Numbered from the stretch's first letter, positions 23,008 to 34,240 are shown. The stretch: 64,000 nt of DNA from Delphinapterus leucas (GCF_002288925.2 NW_022098067.1:3082762-3146761); one strand, 5' to 3'. A program made the numbers and translations. Notes: generated by a model from the letters alone, not told the origin.

Positions 23008-24403
23008 GATTTTGATATTGAGAGTGGTTTCATAGGAACAGAATCTTAAGAATGATTTTTATGAACTTGTTCTGAGGTTTCTGGACTTGATTCTACTGTA
23101 TTATTAAATTTAAAGTGCAAATTACTCTATTTCCACTAGTAAAGAGAGGACTGATAGTCTATAATATAATGTAGCAATGGAGATTCACAAAATAACAGTA
23201 TTAGATAATTGTAGTTAAATATTTATAAGAAGCAAGGTTCTGGGTGTCCATGTATTTGACACCTTAGAATATAGGTATAGTGAGATTGATTGGTTTCTCC
23301 TAGTTGCACTGGACAAAGAGGGCAAAGAAAAGGATTAGCTCAGAGATGCTCCAGAACCATATAAATGATCTGAATATTTTTGTGTATTTTTGAAAGAAAA
23401 CTTTATCCCCTGTAGCTAAAGAGCTGAGATTTCTGAAAACCAAACACAGAGTCTCATCCTGCAAGGGGATGAATTACAACACAAATTGAATTCCCAAACT
23501 TGCATGTTGTCTGCTATTAAAGTGAGAACATTGACTGGGAAGGAATGTGGTTCTGAAAACTGTAGTATGGATATATGTGAAGAACCTAATGAATCTGGGT
23601 CATTGAACCCCTAAATTTGGCTCAGTGTTCTCACCTCTGGAGATTAACCTTGCTTTGCCTGAAAAAAAAACAAAAAAAGTGTAATGGGTTCCCCTGAGGT
23701 AGTTGCATTCAAGATACTCCTGATTCTTTTCATCACCCACACTCATCATTTTATTTTTCTAGACATAAATATGTGAGGGGAGCCCCAGAATATTTGAAGA
23801 GCTCTCTGCTCACTCTTCTCAGTAGACCAGAAATTGCAGTGGAAACTGCTGCCACTAAACTGGAAAACATACATGCCATGGTAGTAATTGAATCCCAGGT
23901 GGCAGGCACTAAGGGGTATCACTTAATTGCCAAAGGCAAAGTGAGCATGATTACCATAAAGAACAGCAGAGTCAAAGCAGTAAGCAGAATAGTCTGACTT
24001 GCAGAAACACATGGCATTGTTAGCTCATGGTATCCCTAGAAGCGAAATAAATGGGAAGTAAAATAAATCCTTTCTTGATCTATATAAGCAGAGGAGTTTA
24101 GGTCAAGTAAACAGAAGCCTAGCTTGAATCACAAAACAGAATCATGACCCCTGGATCAATTTCCAGACTTGAGTCAATTTACAGACCCAGAAACCTTGAA
24201 TGAAACTGTGCATTGTGGGAAAGAATATAGTCAGACTTTTTAAAGTTTATTAGATACTACCTCAGAACTGACACTAATTCCAGAAGACCCCAAGTATTAC
24301 TGTGGTCCACCCATCAGAGTACAGGCTTATGGGGGTCAGGTCATCAACGGAGCTTTAGTTCAGGTTTGTGTCACTGTGGGCCCAGTGACACACCAGAGCA
24401 GCC
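23008..24403 (+). mobile_element. ERVL internal region, gag to protease-like remnant
   Basis: Immediately after the LTR, 'gattttgatattgagagtgg' lies where ERVL elements carry their primer-binding site. A gag-like stretch with a 74-codon open piece (23773-23997) follows. Near 24300-24400 a pre-RT stretch reads 'YGGQVINGALVQVCVTVGP', which I associate with the ERVL protease/pol start. The provirus is cut off at about 24403, where L1 sequence begins, so most of pol and the 3' LTR are gone. It is an old, inactive relic with frameshifts and stops, and no coding capacity is implied. Confidence 0.65.
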
Positions 24404-24598
24404 ACCTGTTCTCTACATCTAAGAGTGTGTTTCTCTTTTTGTTTGTTTCATTATTTGTTTTGTTTTTTACATTATATGTAAGAATGAGATCATACACTGT
24501 CTTTCTCTGTTTGATTTATTTCCCTTAGCATAATAAACTCTAGATCCTTCATATAGTCACGAACAACAAAATTTCTTTTTCTTTTTTGCCTGAGTAAT

Positions 24599-24601
<3 letters not shown>

Positions 24602-24636
<35 letters not shown>
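24602..24636. repeat. (TA)n microsatellite
   Basis: About 17 TA units lie inside the antisense L1, at the site where related copies have a short 'tatatatg' (compare 36470). It is likely length-polymorphic. Confidence 0.95.
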
Positions 24637-24639
<3 letters not shown>

Positions 24640-24949
24640 GCACAACACATCTTCTTTATCCATTTTTCTATTGATGGACACTTAGGTTGCTTCCACATGT
24701 TTCCTATTGTAAATAATGCTGTAATGAATATTGGTGCACATATATCTTTTCAAATTGGTGTTTTTTATTTCTTCAGATCAATACCCAAAAATGGAATTTC
24801 TGAATCATATGGTCATTCTATTTTTAATTTTTTGAAGAACCTCCATAGTACTTTGCTTAGTGACTGCACCAATTTACAATACTACCAATAGAGCACTAGG
24901 TTCACTTTTCTCCACAATCTTGCCAACGCTTGTTATTTGCTGTCTTTTT

Positions 24950-25149
24950 TTTTTTTTGCAGTACACGGGCCTCTCACTGATGTGGCCTCTCCCGTTGCAG
25001 AGCACAGGCTACGGATGTGCAGGCCTAGCAGCCATGGCTCAAGGGCCTAGCTGCTTCATGGCATGTGGGATCCTCCCAGACCGGGGCATGAACCCGTGTC
25101 CCCTGCATTGGCAGGCAGACTCTCAACCACTGCGCCACTAGGGAAGCCC
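24950..25149 (-). mobile_element. CHR-2-like SINE nested in L1, with 12-bp TSD
   Basis: On the minus strand it begins GGGCTTCCCTAGTGGCGCAG and ends in an A-rich tail (poly-T at 24945-24957 on plus). Perfect direct repeats TGCTGTCTTTTT lie at 24938-24949 and 25150-25161. Removing the insert plus one TSD restores continuous L1 sequence. The 93-codon plus-strand ORF across it is a shadow. Confidence 0.92.
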
Positions 25150-25477
25150 TGCTGTCTTTTTGATAATAGCCATTCTAAAAGATGTGACGTGATATCTCAT
25201 TTTGGTTTTAATTTGCATTTCCCTTATGATTCGTGAGTTGCATATTTTCCATCATCTGATGACCTCTGTGCATCTCCTTTGAAAAAATGTCTATTCAAGT
25301 CCTCTGCCCATTTTCCAATCAGATTGTTTGCTTTTTGATATTGAACTGTATTTTTTTAATAATAATTCATCAGATATATCATTTGCAAAAATCTTCTCCC
25401 ATTCAGTAGGCTGCCTCTTTGTTTTCTTGATAGTATCCTTCACTGTGCAAAAGATTTATAGTTTGATGTATTTCTTT

Positions 25478-25791
25478 TTAAAATAAATTTATTTATTTAT
25501 TTTTGGCTGCATTGGGTCTTCATTCCTGTGCACAAGCTTTCTCTAGTTGTGGCCAGCGGGGGCTACTCTTCATCGTAGTGCATGGGCTTCTCATTGCAGT
25601 GGATTCTCTTGTTGTGGAGCACGGGCTCTAGATGTGCAGGCTTCAGTAGTTGTGGCACACAGGCTCAGTAGTTGTGGTGCATGGGCTTAGTTGTTCCCCC
25701 AGCATGTGGGATCTTCCTGGACCAGGTCTCAAACCCATGTCCCCTGAATTGGCAGGCAGATTCTTAACCACTGCACCACCAGGGAAGTCCC
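25478..25791 (-). mobile_element. CHR-1-like SINE nested in L1
   Basis: Minus-strand head GGGACTTCCCTGGTGGTGCA, then the 'caactactgaagcc'/'ctgagcctgtg' body, ending in an ATTTATTT-type tail (25482-25504 on plus). The L1 reading is interrupted between 'agtttgatgta' on the left and 'catttgtttatttttgc' on the right, which are adjacent in other copies. I could not fix a TSD, probably because of later mutation. Confidence 0.88.
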
Positions 25792-28166
25792 TCATTTGTT
25801 TATTTTTGCTTTAACTTTCCTTTCTTGAGAAGGTGGATTCAAAATAATATTGCTAAGGCCAGTGTTAAAGAGTATGCTGCCAATGTTTTCTTCTAGGAGT
25901 TTTATGGTTTCTGGTTTTACAATTAAGTCTTTAAATCATTTTGAGTTTATTTTTGTATACGATGTGGAAAGTGGTCCAGTCTGATTCTTTGGCATATAGC
26001 TTTCCAGTTTTCCAGCACCATTTATTGAAGAGGCTTCCTTTTCACTATTGTATATTCTTGCCTCTTTTGACCACGTAAGTGTGGGTTTATTTGGGGGTTC
26101 TCTATTGACAATCCATTTTTCTGTTGATCTATGTGTCATTTGTGCTAATACAATGTGATTGCTGAAGATTTGTGTTATAGTTTTAGTCAGAGAACTACAC
26201 CTCCAGCTTTTTCTTTTTTCTCAAGATTTCTTTGGGTATTCATGGTCTGTTGGTTTCCACACAAATTTTAGAATTATTTGTTCTAGGTCTGTGAAAAATG
26301 TCATTGGCATTTTGATAGTTGTATTGAATCTGTAGATTGCCTTGGACAGTATGGTCATTTAAAAAATATTAATTTTTCCAATTCATGAGCACAGTACATC
26401 TTTCTATTTGTTTGTGTTATCCTAAATTTCTTTCCTCAGTGTCATAGTTTGCAGGGTACAGGTATTTTGTCTCTTTGGTTATATTTATACCTAGGTGTTC
26501 TATTCATTTTGATGCAGTTGTAAATGGGATTGTTTTCTTGATTGCTTTTTCTGATAGTGCATTATTAGTGTATAGAAGCACAGCAGATTTCTATATAATG
26601 CTGTATCCTGCAACTTTACTGATTTCATTTATTTGTTATAGATTTTTGGTAGTGTCTTTAGCATTTTTTGTATATTATCACGTAATCTGTGTATAGTGAG
26701 TTTTACTTCTTCCTTTCCAATTTAGATACATTTCATTTTTTCCTGTCTGATTGCTGTGGCTAAGACTTTCAATACTATGTTGAATAAAAATGGGTAGAGT
26801 GGACATCCTGGTCTTATTCCTGATCCTAGAGGAAATGCTTTCAGATTTTTATTGTTGAGTATGATGTTGGCTCTAGGTTTGTCATATCTGACCTTTATTA
26901 TGTTGATGAATGTTCTGTCTATACACAACTTGTAGTGTTTTTATAATATATTGATGTTGATTTTTTTAAAAAGATTTTCCTGTACCTATTAAGTTATCAT
27001 ATGAATTTTATTCTTCAACTTGTTAATGTAGTATATTAAGTTGTGGATACTGAGTCATCCTTGTTTCTCTGGTATAATTTCCACTTGGCCATGATGTAAG
27101 ATGCTTTTAATATATTGCTGAACTTGGCTTGCTAATATTTTGTTGAGGACTTTTGCATCTATATTCATCATAGTTTCTTTTTTGTTGTATTTTTGTCTGA
27201 GTTTGGTATCAGGATGATGCTGGCCTTGTAGCATGAGTCCAGAAGCATGCCTTCCTTTTAATTTTTTGGGGTAGTTTAAGAAGGATAAGTGTTAACTCTT
27301 CTTTAAATGCATGGTAGAATTCATCTGTGAAGTCATCTGAGCCTAGATTTTTGTTTGGTGGGAGTTTTTTGATTACTCATTCAATTTTATTACTGGCAAT
27401 GCATCTTTCTATTTATATTTCTTCCTGGTTCAGTCTCAGAAGATACACGCTTTCAGGAATTTATCCATTTCTTCTAGGTTGTCCATCTTATTAGCATATA
27501 ATTCTTTGTAGTAATTTATTATGATCCTTTGTATTTCTGTGGTATTGGTTGTAACTTCTTCTCTTTTATGTCTGATTTTATTTATTTGAGCCTTCTTTTT
27601 CTTATGAGTCTGGCTAAAGTTTTATAAATTTTGTTTACCTTTTCAAAGAACCAGCTCTTAGTTTTATGGATTTTTGCTATTTTTCCTTAGTCTCTATTTT
27701 CTTTATTTCTGCTCTGACCTTTATTATTTCTTTCCTTCTACTAACTTTGGGTTTAGCTTGTTCTTTTTCTAGTTCCCTTAAGCATAATATTAGATTGTTT
27801 AGTTGAGATTTTCCTTGTCTCATGCAGTAGACCTGTATTGGTATAAACCTCCCTCCTGGAAATTTTGGTTGCATCCTATATATTTTGGAACATTATTTCC
27901 ATTTTCTCTTGCCTCCTTTCCATTTTCTCTTGCCTCCAGGTATTTTTTGATTTCCTCTTTGACTTTTTCAGTTACTCTTGGTTGTTTAGTAGCATAGACT
28001 TCTAGTCTCAAACTCTTGTTGTTGGAAAAGATGCTTAATATATATCAATCTTCTTAAATTTATTGAGATCTTTTTTGTGGCCTAACATGTGATTTATCCT
28101 GGGGACTGTTCCAAATATACATGAGGAGAATCTGCTGCTTTTGAATGGAAAGTTATCTATAAAATT

Positions 28167-28168
<2 letters not shown>

Positions 28169-28200
<32 letters not shown>
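28169..28200. repeat. (GT)16 microsatellite
   Basis: An uninterrupted run of GT dinucleotides inside the antisense L1 ORF2. It can adopt Z-DNA and is likely length-variable. Confidence 0.97.
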
Positions 28201-28203
<3 letters not shown>

Positions 28204-28245
28204 CTCAATCTGATATAATGTGTCATTTAAGGCCAGTGTTTCTTT

Positions 28246-28621
28246 TTTTTTCACGGATTTAATATTTCTTTATTTTTTTAAACATCTTTTTTGGAGTATA
28301 ATTGCTTTACAATGGTGTATTAGTTTCTGCTTTATAACAAAGTGAATCAGCTATACATATACATATATCCCCATGTCTCCTCCCTCTTGTTTCTCCCTCC
28401 CACCCTCCCTATCCCACCCCTCTAGGTGGTCACAAAGCACCAAGCTGATCTCCCTGTGCTATGTGGCTGTTTCCCAGTAGCTATCTATTTTACATTTGGT
28501 AGTGTATATATGTCAATGCCACTCTTTCACTTCGTCCCAGTTTACCTTCCCCTTCCCTGCGTCCTCAAGTCCATTCTCTACATCTGCACCTTTATTCCTG
28601 TCCTGCCCTTAGGTTCTTCAG
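28246..28621 (-). mobile_element. 5'-truncated young L1 stub with 17-bp TSD
   Basis: Only the last ~325 bp of an L1 3' UTR is present, reverse-complemented: 'ttggagtataattgctttac', 'ctccctcttg', 'ccctccctatcccaccc', 'tctcctagtagctatct'-type blocks. Perfect 17-bp direct repeats AAGGCCAGTGTTTCTTT lie at 28229-28245 and 28622-28638. On the element strand the tail reads A7, about 21 other bases, then A9, so it looks like a tail with a short downstream addition. It interrupts the endonuclease region of the older L1. Confidence 0.92.
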
Positions 28622-29524
28622 AAGGCCAGTGTTTCTTTATTGATTTTCTACTGAATGATATGTCCATTGAGGTAAGTGGGGTGAAAGGTCCCCTATTATT
28701 ATTGTATTACTGTCAACTTCTTTTTTTATATTTGCTAATATTTGCCTTATGTATTTAGTTGCTCCTATATTTAGTGCACATATATTTACAACTTTTATAT
28801 TTTCTTGTATAGGTCCCTTTATCATTATGTAGTGTCCTTCTGTTTCTTGTTAGTTTTTCTTTTCTTTTTAAGTCTACTTTGTCTAAGTATTTCTTCCTCA
28901 GTTTTCTTTTAATTTTAATTTGAGTAGAATATCTTTTTTTATCCTCTCACTTTTAGTCTATGTGCCTTTTGATCTGTAGAGAACCTCTTGTAGGTAGCAA
29001 TATATGGATCTTATTTTTGTATCCATTCATCTACTCTCTGTATTTAGTTCACTTACATTTAAAGTAATTATTGATAGATATGTACTTATTAGTATTTTTA
29101 AAAATTGTTTTCTTGTTGTTTTTGTAGTTCTTTTTATTCACTTTTTCTTGTTTTGCTGTCTTCCCTTGTAGCTTTAATATTATATTCAGATTCCTTTCTC
29201 TTTTTTCTTTGTGTACCTATTACAAATGTTTGTAGTTACCATAAGGTTCATATATATATATATTTATATATATGAATGATTATTTTAAGTAGTTTGAGTA
29301 CATTCTAACAACCCTGCATTTTTGCTCAGTCTCCCATTCTTGCTCAGTCTCCCAAATTTTTTGACATCATATTTTATATCTTTGGGGGGAATTTTTATAT
29401 ACTTTACCTATTTAATGTGGATATAGATGATTTTATTATTTTGTCTCCATTACCTTTACTGTTTATCTTTACCTATGATTTTTCCTATCATAATTTTTAT
29501 ATTTCTAGTCATGTTTTTTTTAAT

Positions 29525-29995
29525 TTCTGCTGAGAGAAGTCCGTTTAACATTTCTTGTAAAGCTAGTGCAAAACTCTTTATCTTCTTCTGAGACCTTGAT
29601 AATGTGGATGTTGTTCTAGACATCTCTTAGACTAAAAATCGTCATTTTCTAAATTCTTCTTTTTTCTTCTTTTCTTTTCAGCTTGGTTGATTTTCACTAC
29701 TCTGTCTTTCAGATCACTGATCCACTCCTCTGTATCATTGAACCTACTTATGATTCCTTCTAGTGTATTTTTTCCAGTTATTGTGTTTTTCAGCTTTGTT
29801 TCTTCTTTATATTTTCTAACTCTTTGTTAAAATTCTCACTATGTTCATTCATTCTTCTTCTGAGTTTTCTGAGCATATATATGATCATTACCTTGAACTC
29901 TTTATTGAGTGGAGTACTTATCTCCACTTTGTTTAGTTGTTTTTCTGGGGTTCTGTATTGTTCCTGTATTTGGAACTTATTCATCGGTCTTTTTA
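29525..29995 (-). pseudogene. L1 ORF1 with internal deletion
   Basis: The coiled-coil part is present (29790-29984: 'VEISTPLNKEFKVMIIYMLRKL'; then 'EESI.DLKD'-like text to about 29640), followed by 'NNIHIIKVSE' near 29600. The next recognisable piece is the C-terminal 'F--LYKKC--GLLS' end at about 29535-29575. The whole C-terminal RNA-binding domain that other copies show between these points (compare 40535-40822) is missing, about 350-400 bp. The gene is non-functional. Confidence 0.6.
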
Positions 29996-30995
29996 TTTTG
30001 CCCTATTTTATGTGTTTATTTCTTTGTGTTAGATATGTTGATTATATGTCTTTATGCTAAAGTCCTATAGGGCTCAGCATGTTTCCTTTTTGTCACCAGA
30101 GATATATGCTCTAGGGTTGCCTCCTATGAGTCCCCTTCTGTTGTGGTGAGGCTGATTACTGTGGATACACTTGTAGATGGAGCTGGCCTCCTGTGTGCTT
30201 TGCTGCACAGTCCAGGAGTCAAGGGACGGCTGCCAGGTTGCTGGTGGACCTAGCTGAGTACTCAAGTAGGTGTCAACTGGGCCCACGGAGGTTCAAGGTA
30301 GGCACTGACCCACTGGAGTGTGGGGCCATGTCCCCAGCATTAATAGGCTAGAGGGAGAATTCCAAATCAGTGTTTACCAGGGTAGGGTTTTTTTGCAATA
30401 GAGTAAGCTCCAAAAAACTGGTTGCTTCCAGCATCTATATTCCCAGGAGTTCCAGTTGCCTACTGCTTCTTCAAGAGGCTCTACAAGATAAGCAAGTGGG
30501 TCTGACCCAGGCTCCTTTCAAACGACTGCCTCTGAACTGGGATTTGTAGTATGTGAGGTTTTGCATGCACCCTTTAAGAGTGGAGTCTATTTCCTACAGC
30601 CCTCCAACTCTCCTGAATATAAGCCCTGTTAGTTCTCAAAGCCAGATTTCTGAGGGCTTGGTCTTCCTGGGCCTGGACCCCTGGCCAGGTTAACTCAGTG
30701 TAGGGCTCAGACCTCTTGCTTCTTGAGGAGGACATCTATCACTGTGCTATTCCTTTCATTTGTTGTCTGCCAAACCAGGGTGTATGACCTGACTATACCA
30801 TGTTTCCCTTATTTCTACCCATTTCATTGTGGTTCCTTCTTTATGTCTCTGGCAATGGAGGATATTTTCTGCTAGTTTTTTAGGTCATTCTCATAAATAG
30901 TTGTTCTGTGAATAACTTTAATTTTGTTGTGTCTGTAGGAGTAGTGAGTTGAGGGTCTTCTTACTCCGCCACCTTGATGCTTCCATTATAGCTTT
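29996..30995 (-). promoter_or_regulatory. L1 5' UTR, decayed, minus strand
   Basis: This is a GC-richer kilobase upstream (rightward) of ORF1, ending with the L1 start 'gaagcatcaaggtggcgg' on the minus strand at about 30970-30990. Short ORFs over it are compositional. It is related in position, and partly in sequence, to the 5' UTR at 41280-42440. Confidence 0.6.
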
Positions 30996-31843
30996 TAGCT
31001 TTTCCCTTATTTTCATTGTATTTTATCTTTATTTGATCATTTGGTATATTAACATTCAGTATTCATATTTTGTTTTATTTTCCTTTACAAGTAAGTAAAT
31101 TTGGTACCTCATATTTCCCACTAATAAACACTTATTTCTTATTGTAGTCTGTATATTTCTGTATTCTAGTACACTTTGCCTTCTTAATATGTCAGTTTTT
31201 GAGAAGAGTATGTTAAATTTTCTGATTATAATTTTGGATTTTCTAACTTCTAAAAATCATATGTGCACACTGTATATTAAGTTCAATGTCTTTCAGTATC
31301 TTCATCATGTGAACTTCCATATTTATTAGTGCAGAATTATGGGTTAATTTCAAAACTATCTTGAAATAATTATTCTTTCTTTGTGGAAAGTCTAAAATTT
31401 GTCTTATGTTTATTTTCTTTTGACAACATTTAAAAATTTCTATTACTTTTAATTGATTATTTTGATCTCCAGCAATTCTTTATCATTATATTCCTTTGTA
31501 ATGTTTTATTTATTTTGTGGATATCATTCTTCCCTGTATCTCTATAACACTGTTGTATCTGTTGTGTTTTTTTTTAAGTTGTTTTTCCTCTATAGTAGAT
31601 TTCTTGATTATTTGAAAATCTCAAGTGACAAATTCCTTTGTTTGTTAAGCAAATTAGTTTTCTTAAATTGTTAATTTTCTTTTCATGCTTTAACTTTTTT
31701 TTCTGTGAAGTATAAGAAGGAATTTATGTGATAATTTCAGTTCCCTTTTTTTTCTTTTTTAATCTCTCTGTCATCTTTCCTCACTGACTAATAGCTTTTG
31801 ATTGATCCCTCCAGAACCATGTGACCACCTGTTCAGAATGAGG

Positions 31844-31845
<2 letters not shown>
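30996..31845. other. AT-rich sequence of unclear origin
   Basis: About 850 bp of T-rich sequence. It could be a very old LINE in antisense, but I could not align any diagnostic block. No gene is seen. Confidence 0.5.

Positions 31846-31906
<61 letters not shown>
31846..31906. repeat. Compound (TA)n-(GA)n microsatellite
   Basis: About 13 TA units (31846-31871) pass directly into about 17 GA units (31872-31906). The purine strand is uninterrupted apart from one GC near the right end. It is likely hypervariable, and the GA part can form triplex (H-DNA). Confidence 0.97.
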
Positions 31907-31910
<4 letters not shown>

Positions 31911-33872
31911 AATTCAAGTGTATTGTTGCTCCAGCCCAGGACCTGGTTACTTGGTTGTCTGTCAGTGAACTTGTCCTCCTCAGCAATAATAACTCACTAC
32001 AAGCCACAATTCTATCAGTTTTGGTGGATTATGCTCTGTACACTCCACATTTTATAAAGTGAGTAGAATCCATTTTCCTTTAAAATTTGAATTCCTGGCT
32101 GCCTCTTCCATTTTCTTCCCTAGAAACCAACACCACATTGACTTCAACCCCCTCCTAATATGACTTTCCTATTCTATTTATGGTTAATAAAGATGTCCAA
32201 CTTGTTTTTGAGTGGTTTGAAAAATTTTAAAACATTTTTGACAGTTTCTTATTTAGAGATAAGTAAAAGTGGCCAATTTTGTGAACTCATATTTCCATTA
32301 CAGAGCAAATGTTTAGTGCTCTTTTTTCAGGCCAGATAATAAGAGTATTTTGAGTGGTTAAAATAAAGTCTCTTCAGAATTCACTGCCAATTAAATTGTG
32401 AGGTCTAATTCAATAATATTAGAAATTCAATGTTTAATTTATTTTTATATATTGTGTTTAAAGTGATAGCAACTTTAGAATATAGATTATATTTCGGTTT
32501 CATCTCAAGATCATTCTTAACCTGGGGCCATTGGTGCAATCCCTTTGAGTTTGAGTCTAAGAGATTGAACAGACTTGTAAATGTCTACTTTAAAATAAAT
32601 CTTGATGCTCTCTCCAACTGGTGAGACTCAACAGTATTAAATTTAACAGGAATAAATGAACAATCACAAATTGTTGTTCAATAAAGTAATACATATATAG
32701 GAAGGGGAGAATTGCTTAAACACAAATTTAAATACAAAAAGTCCTCTAAAATTCCATTTTCACACTATAGACAATAGAAGTGTACAGAATTTTGCTTTGA
32801 ATACTGAAAATTTGGAATAAAATGTATATCTACAAATGTTTTTAAGTGTTTGAATAAATTTCCCACCTGGTAAAGAAAAACATCAAGAGAAAGAAATAAC
32901 AAGAGGACACAAATCCAGAGACGTGTTAAAGCTACAATTATCCTTGGAACATCTCTCTATTCATTTTGGTTTAGAGAATGAGTTTTAAGCAGACTATTAA
33001 ATATTTATAGATAGATTGCTCATTTCCACATAAAATTGAAACTGCTAAAATGTGACATCCTCAGAAGGGACAAAACCAAAATGTTACCAGAAAAGAGAAA
33101 CAGGACTTTACTTATCTTATTGATCATTTACCTAGGATAAATAAGAGGAAAAAACACTAAAACGTAAAAGTTTTTTTCACATATAGTGTGAGTTCAGCCT
33201 ACACTTCCCATTACTTTGTTATTCAAAGAAATTCAAGACAAATACTTAGTTCCAAATCATCAAATTCTCATGTTTTGTAATTGCTCCTAATACCTGGCAG
33301 AGGCAAACACAAATCATTTCTGGAAAAACAAAAAGAGCCAAAAAAATAACCATATATACAACTCCAAACAATATTAGCTCACACATACACACACATGTTA
33401 CATAAAAGAAAATTACTTGAGGAAACAAGCCATTACTAGTGAAGGTCATCAGAATCAAAGTCACAAATATGATACCTTTTGGAATTATCACATAAAATAA
33501 ATAATTATATTTAATAGGTTTAAAGTAATATATGATGTTATAAACATTGTGACAAATAAATGAGTGATTCTGGTCTGGAATATTTCAAAAAGAAATTTCT
33601 AGAAATAAAAAATATATATATGGCATGTGAAATTAGAAATGCATAAATAGCATAAATATTAGGTCATTCTGAAACAAAGAATTAGTTAACTATATGTTTT
33701 ACCTGAAGGATTCACTGAGAAAATAACACATAATAACAAAGATACATATGTGCTTGGTTCTGAGCATCATATTTTTGAGACCTTGTAGCAAATAAGTAGA
33801 TAAACTGAACTACATGTCACTTAAATAAATGTTGAACAAATCATAGTCATTAATTTTAAAAAAATTCAATAT
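31907..33872. other. Anonymous AT-rich sequence, no gene seen
   Basis: About 2 kb has no recognisable repeat. The longest ORF is 81 codons on the minus strand (33246-33491). It is hydrophobic, with no family recognised, and is probably chance. Confidence 0.55.
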
Positions 33873-34240
33873 TGTATTAGGCAGCTAGGGCATAACAGAA
33901 TGCCACAGACTGAGTGTCTTAGGCAACAGATTTATTTTCTCACAGTTCTGGAGGCTAGAAGTCCAGGATCCAGTTGGCAGCAGGGTTGATTTCTAGTGAG
34001 GCCACTCTCCTTGGCTTGTAGACCCATGCCTTCTCGCTGTCCTCACATGGCCTTTTCTTTGTGAATATGCTCTCCTGGAGTCTCTTCCTCTTCTGATAAG
34101 GACATCAGTCCTATTGGATTAGGGCCCCACCTTTAGGCTCTCATTTAACCTTAATTCTTCCTCAAGGCCTTATCTTTATCAATTACATTGAGCATTTGGG
34201 CTTCAATCTATGAATTTTTGTAGACACAATTTAGTCCACA
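33873..34240 (-). mobile_element. MaLR-type solo LTR (MLT1/MST-like)
   Basis: On the minus strand it starts TGTGGACTAAATTGTGTCT. It then shows 'gtggggccctaatccaata', 'aaaaggccatgtgagga', 'gcctccagaactgtgagaaa' and 'ataaatctgttg' (AATAAA signal), and ends ..GCTGCCTAATACA. This order of blocks is characteristic of MaLR LTRs (MLT1A0-like). No internal sequence flanks it, so it is a solo LTR. A clean 5-bp TSD is not visible. Confidence 0.8.

Larger units (their letters stand above)
24500..29093 (-). pseudogene. L1 ORF2, broken and interrupted three times
   Basis: Landmarks from the 5' end on the minus strand: the N-terminal 'SIITLN/K' start near 29060-29093; endonuclease pieces such as 28637-28825 ('MIKGPIQENIKVVNIC', degraded 'GDL' motif); linker 27677-27874 ('KVSRRKEIIKVRAEIKKIE'); and RT piece 26722-26928 ('[17 protein letters not shown]'). 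The catalytic YADD position near 26670-26700 appears as Y-T-D-Y. The C-terminal region follows. The longest open piece is about 68 codons, so it is inactive. Confidence 0.78.
24405..30995 (-). mobile_element. Long minus-strand L1 with three nested insertions
   Basis: Reading leftward from about 30995, the order is a 5' UTR ('gaagcatcaaggtggcggag' at the end), ORF1 remnants (29990-29525), ORF2 from about 29093, and the ORF2 C-terminus near 24500. The last 100-200 bp of the 3' UTR and the tail are missing at the junction with the ERVL relic. Younger insertions interrupt it at 24950-25149, 25478-25791 and 28246-28621. High divergence and many stops make it older than all three. About 5.9 kb belongs to this element itself. 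Confidence 0.82.
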
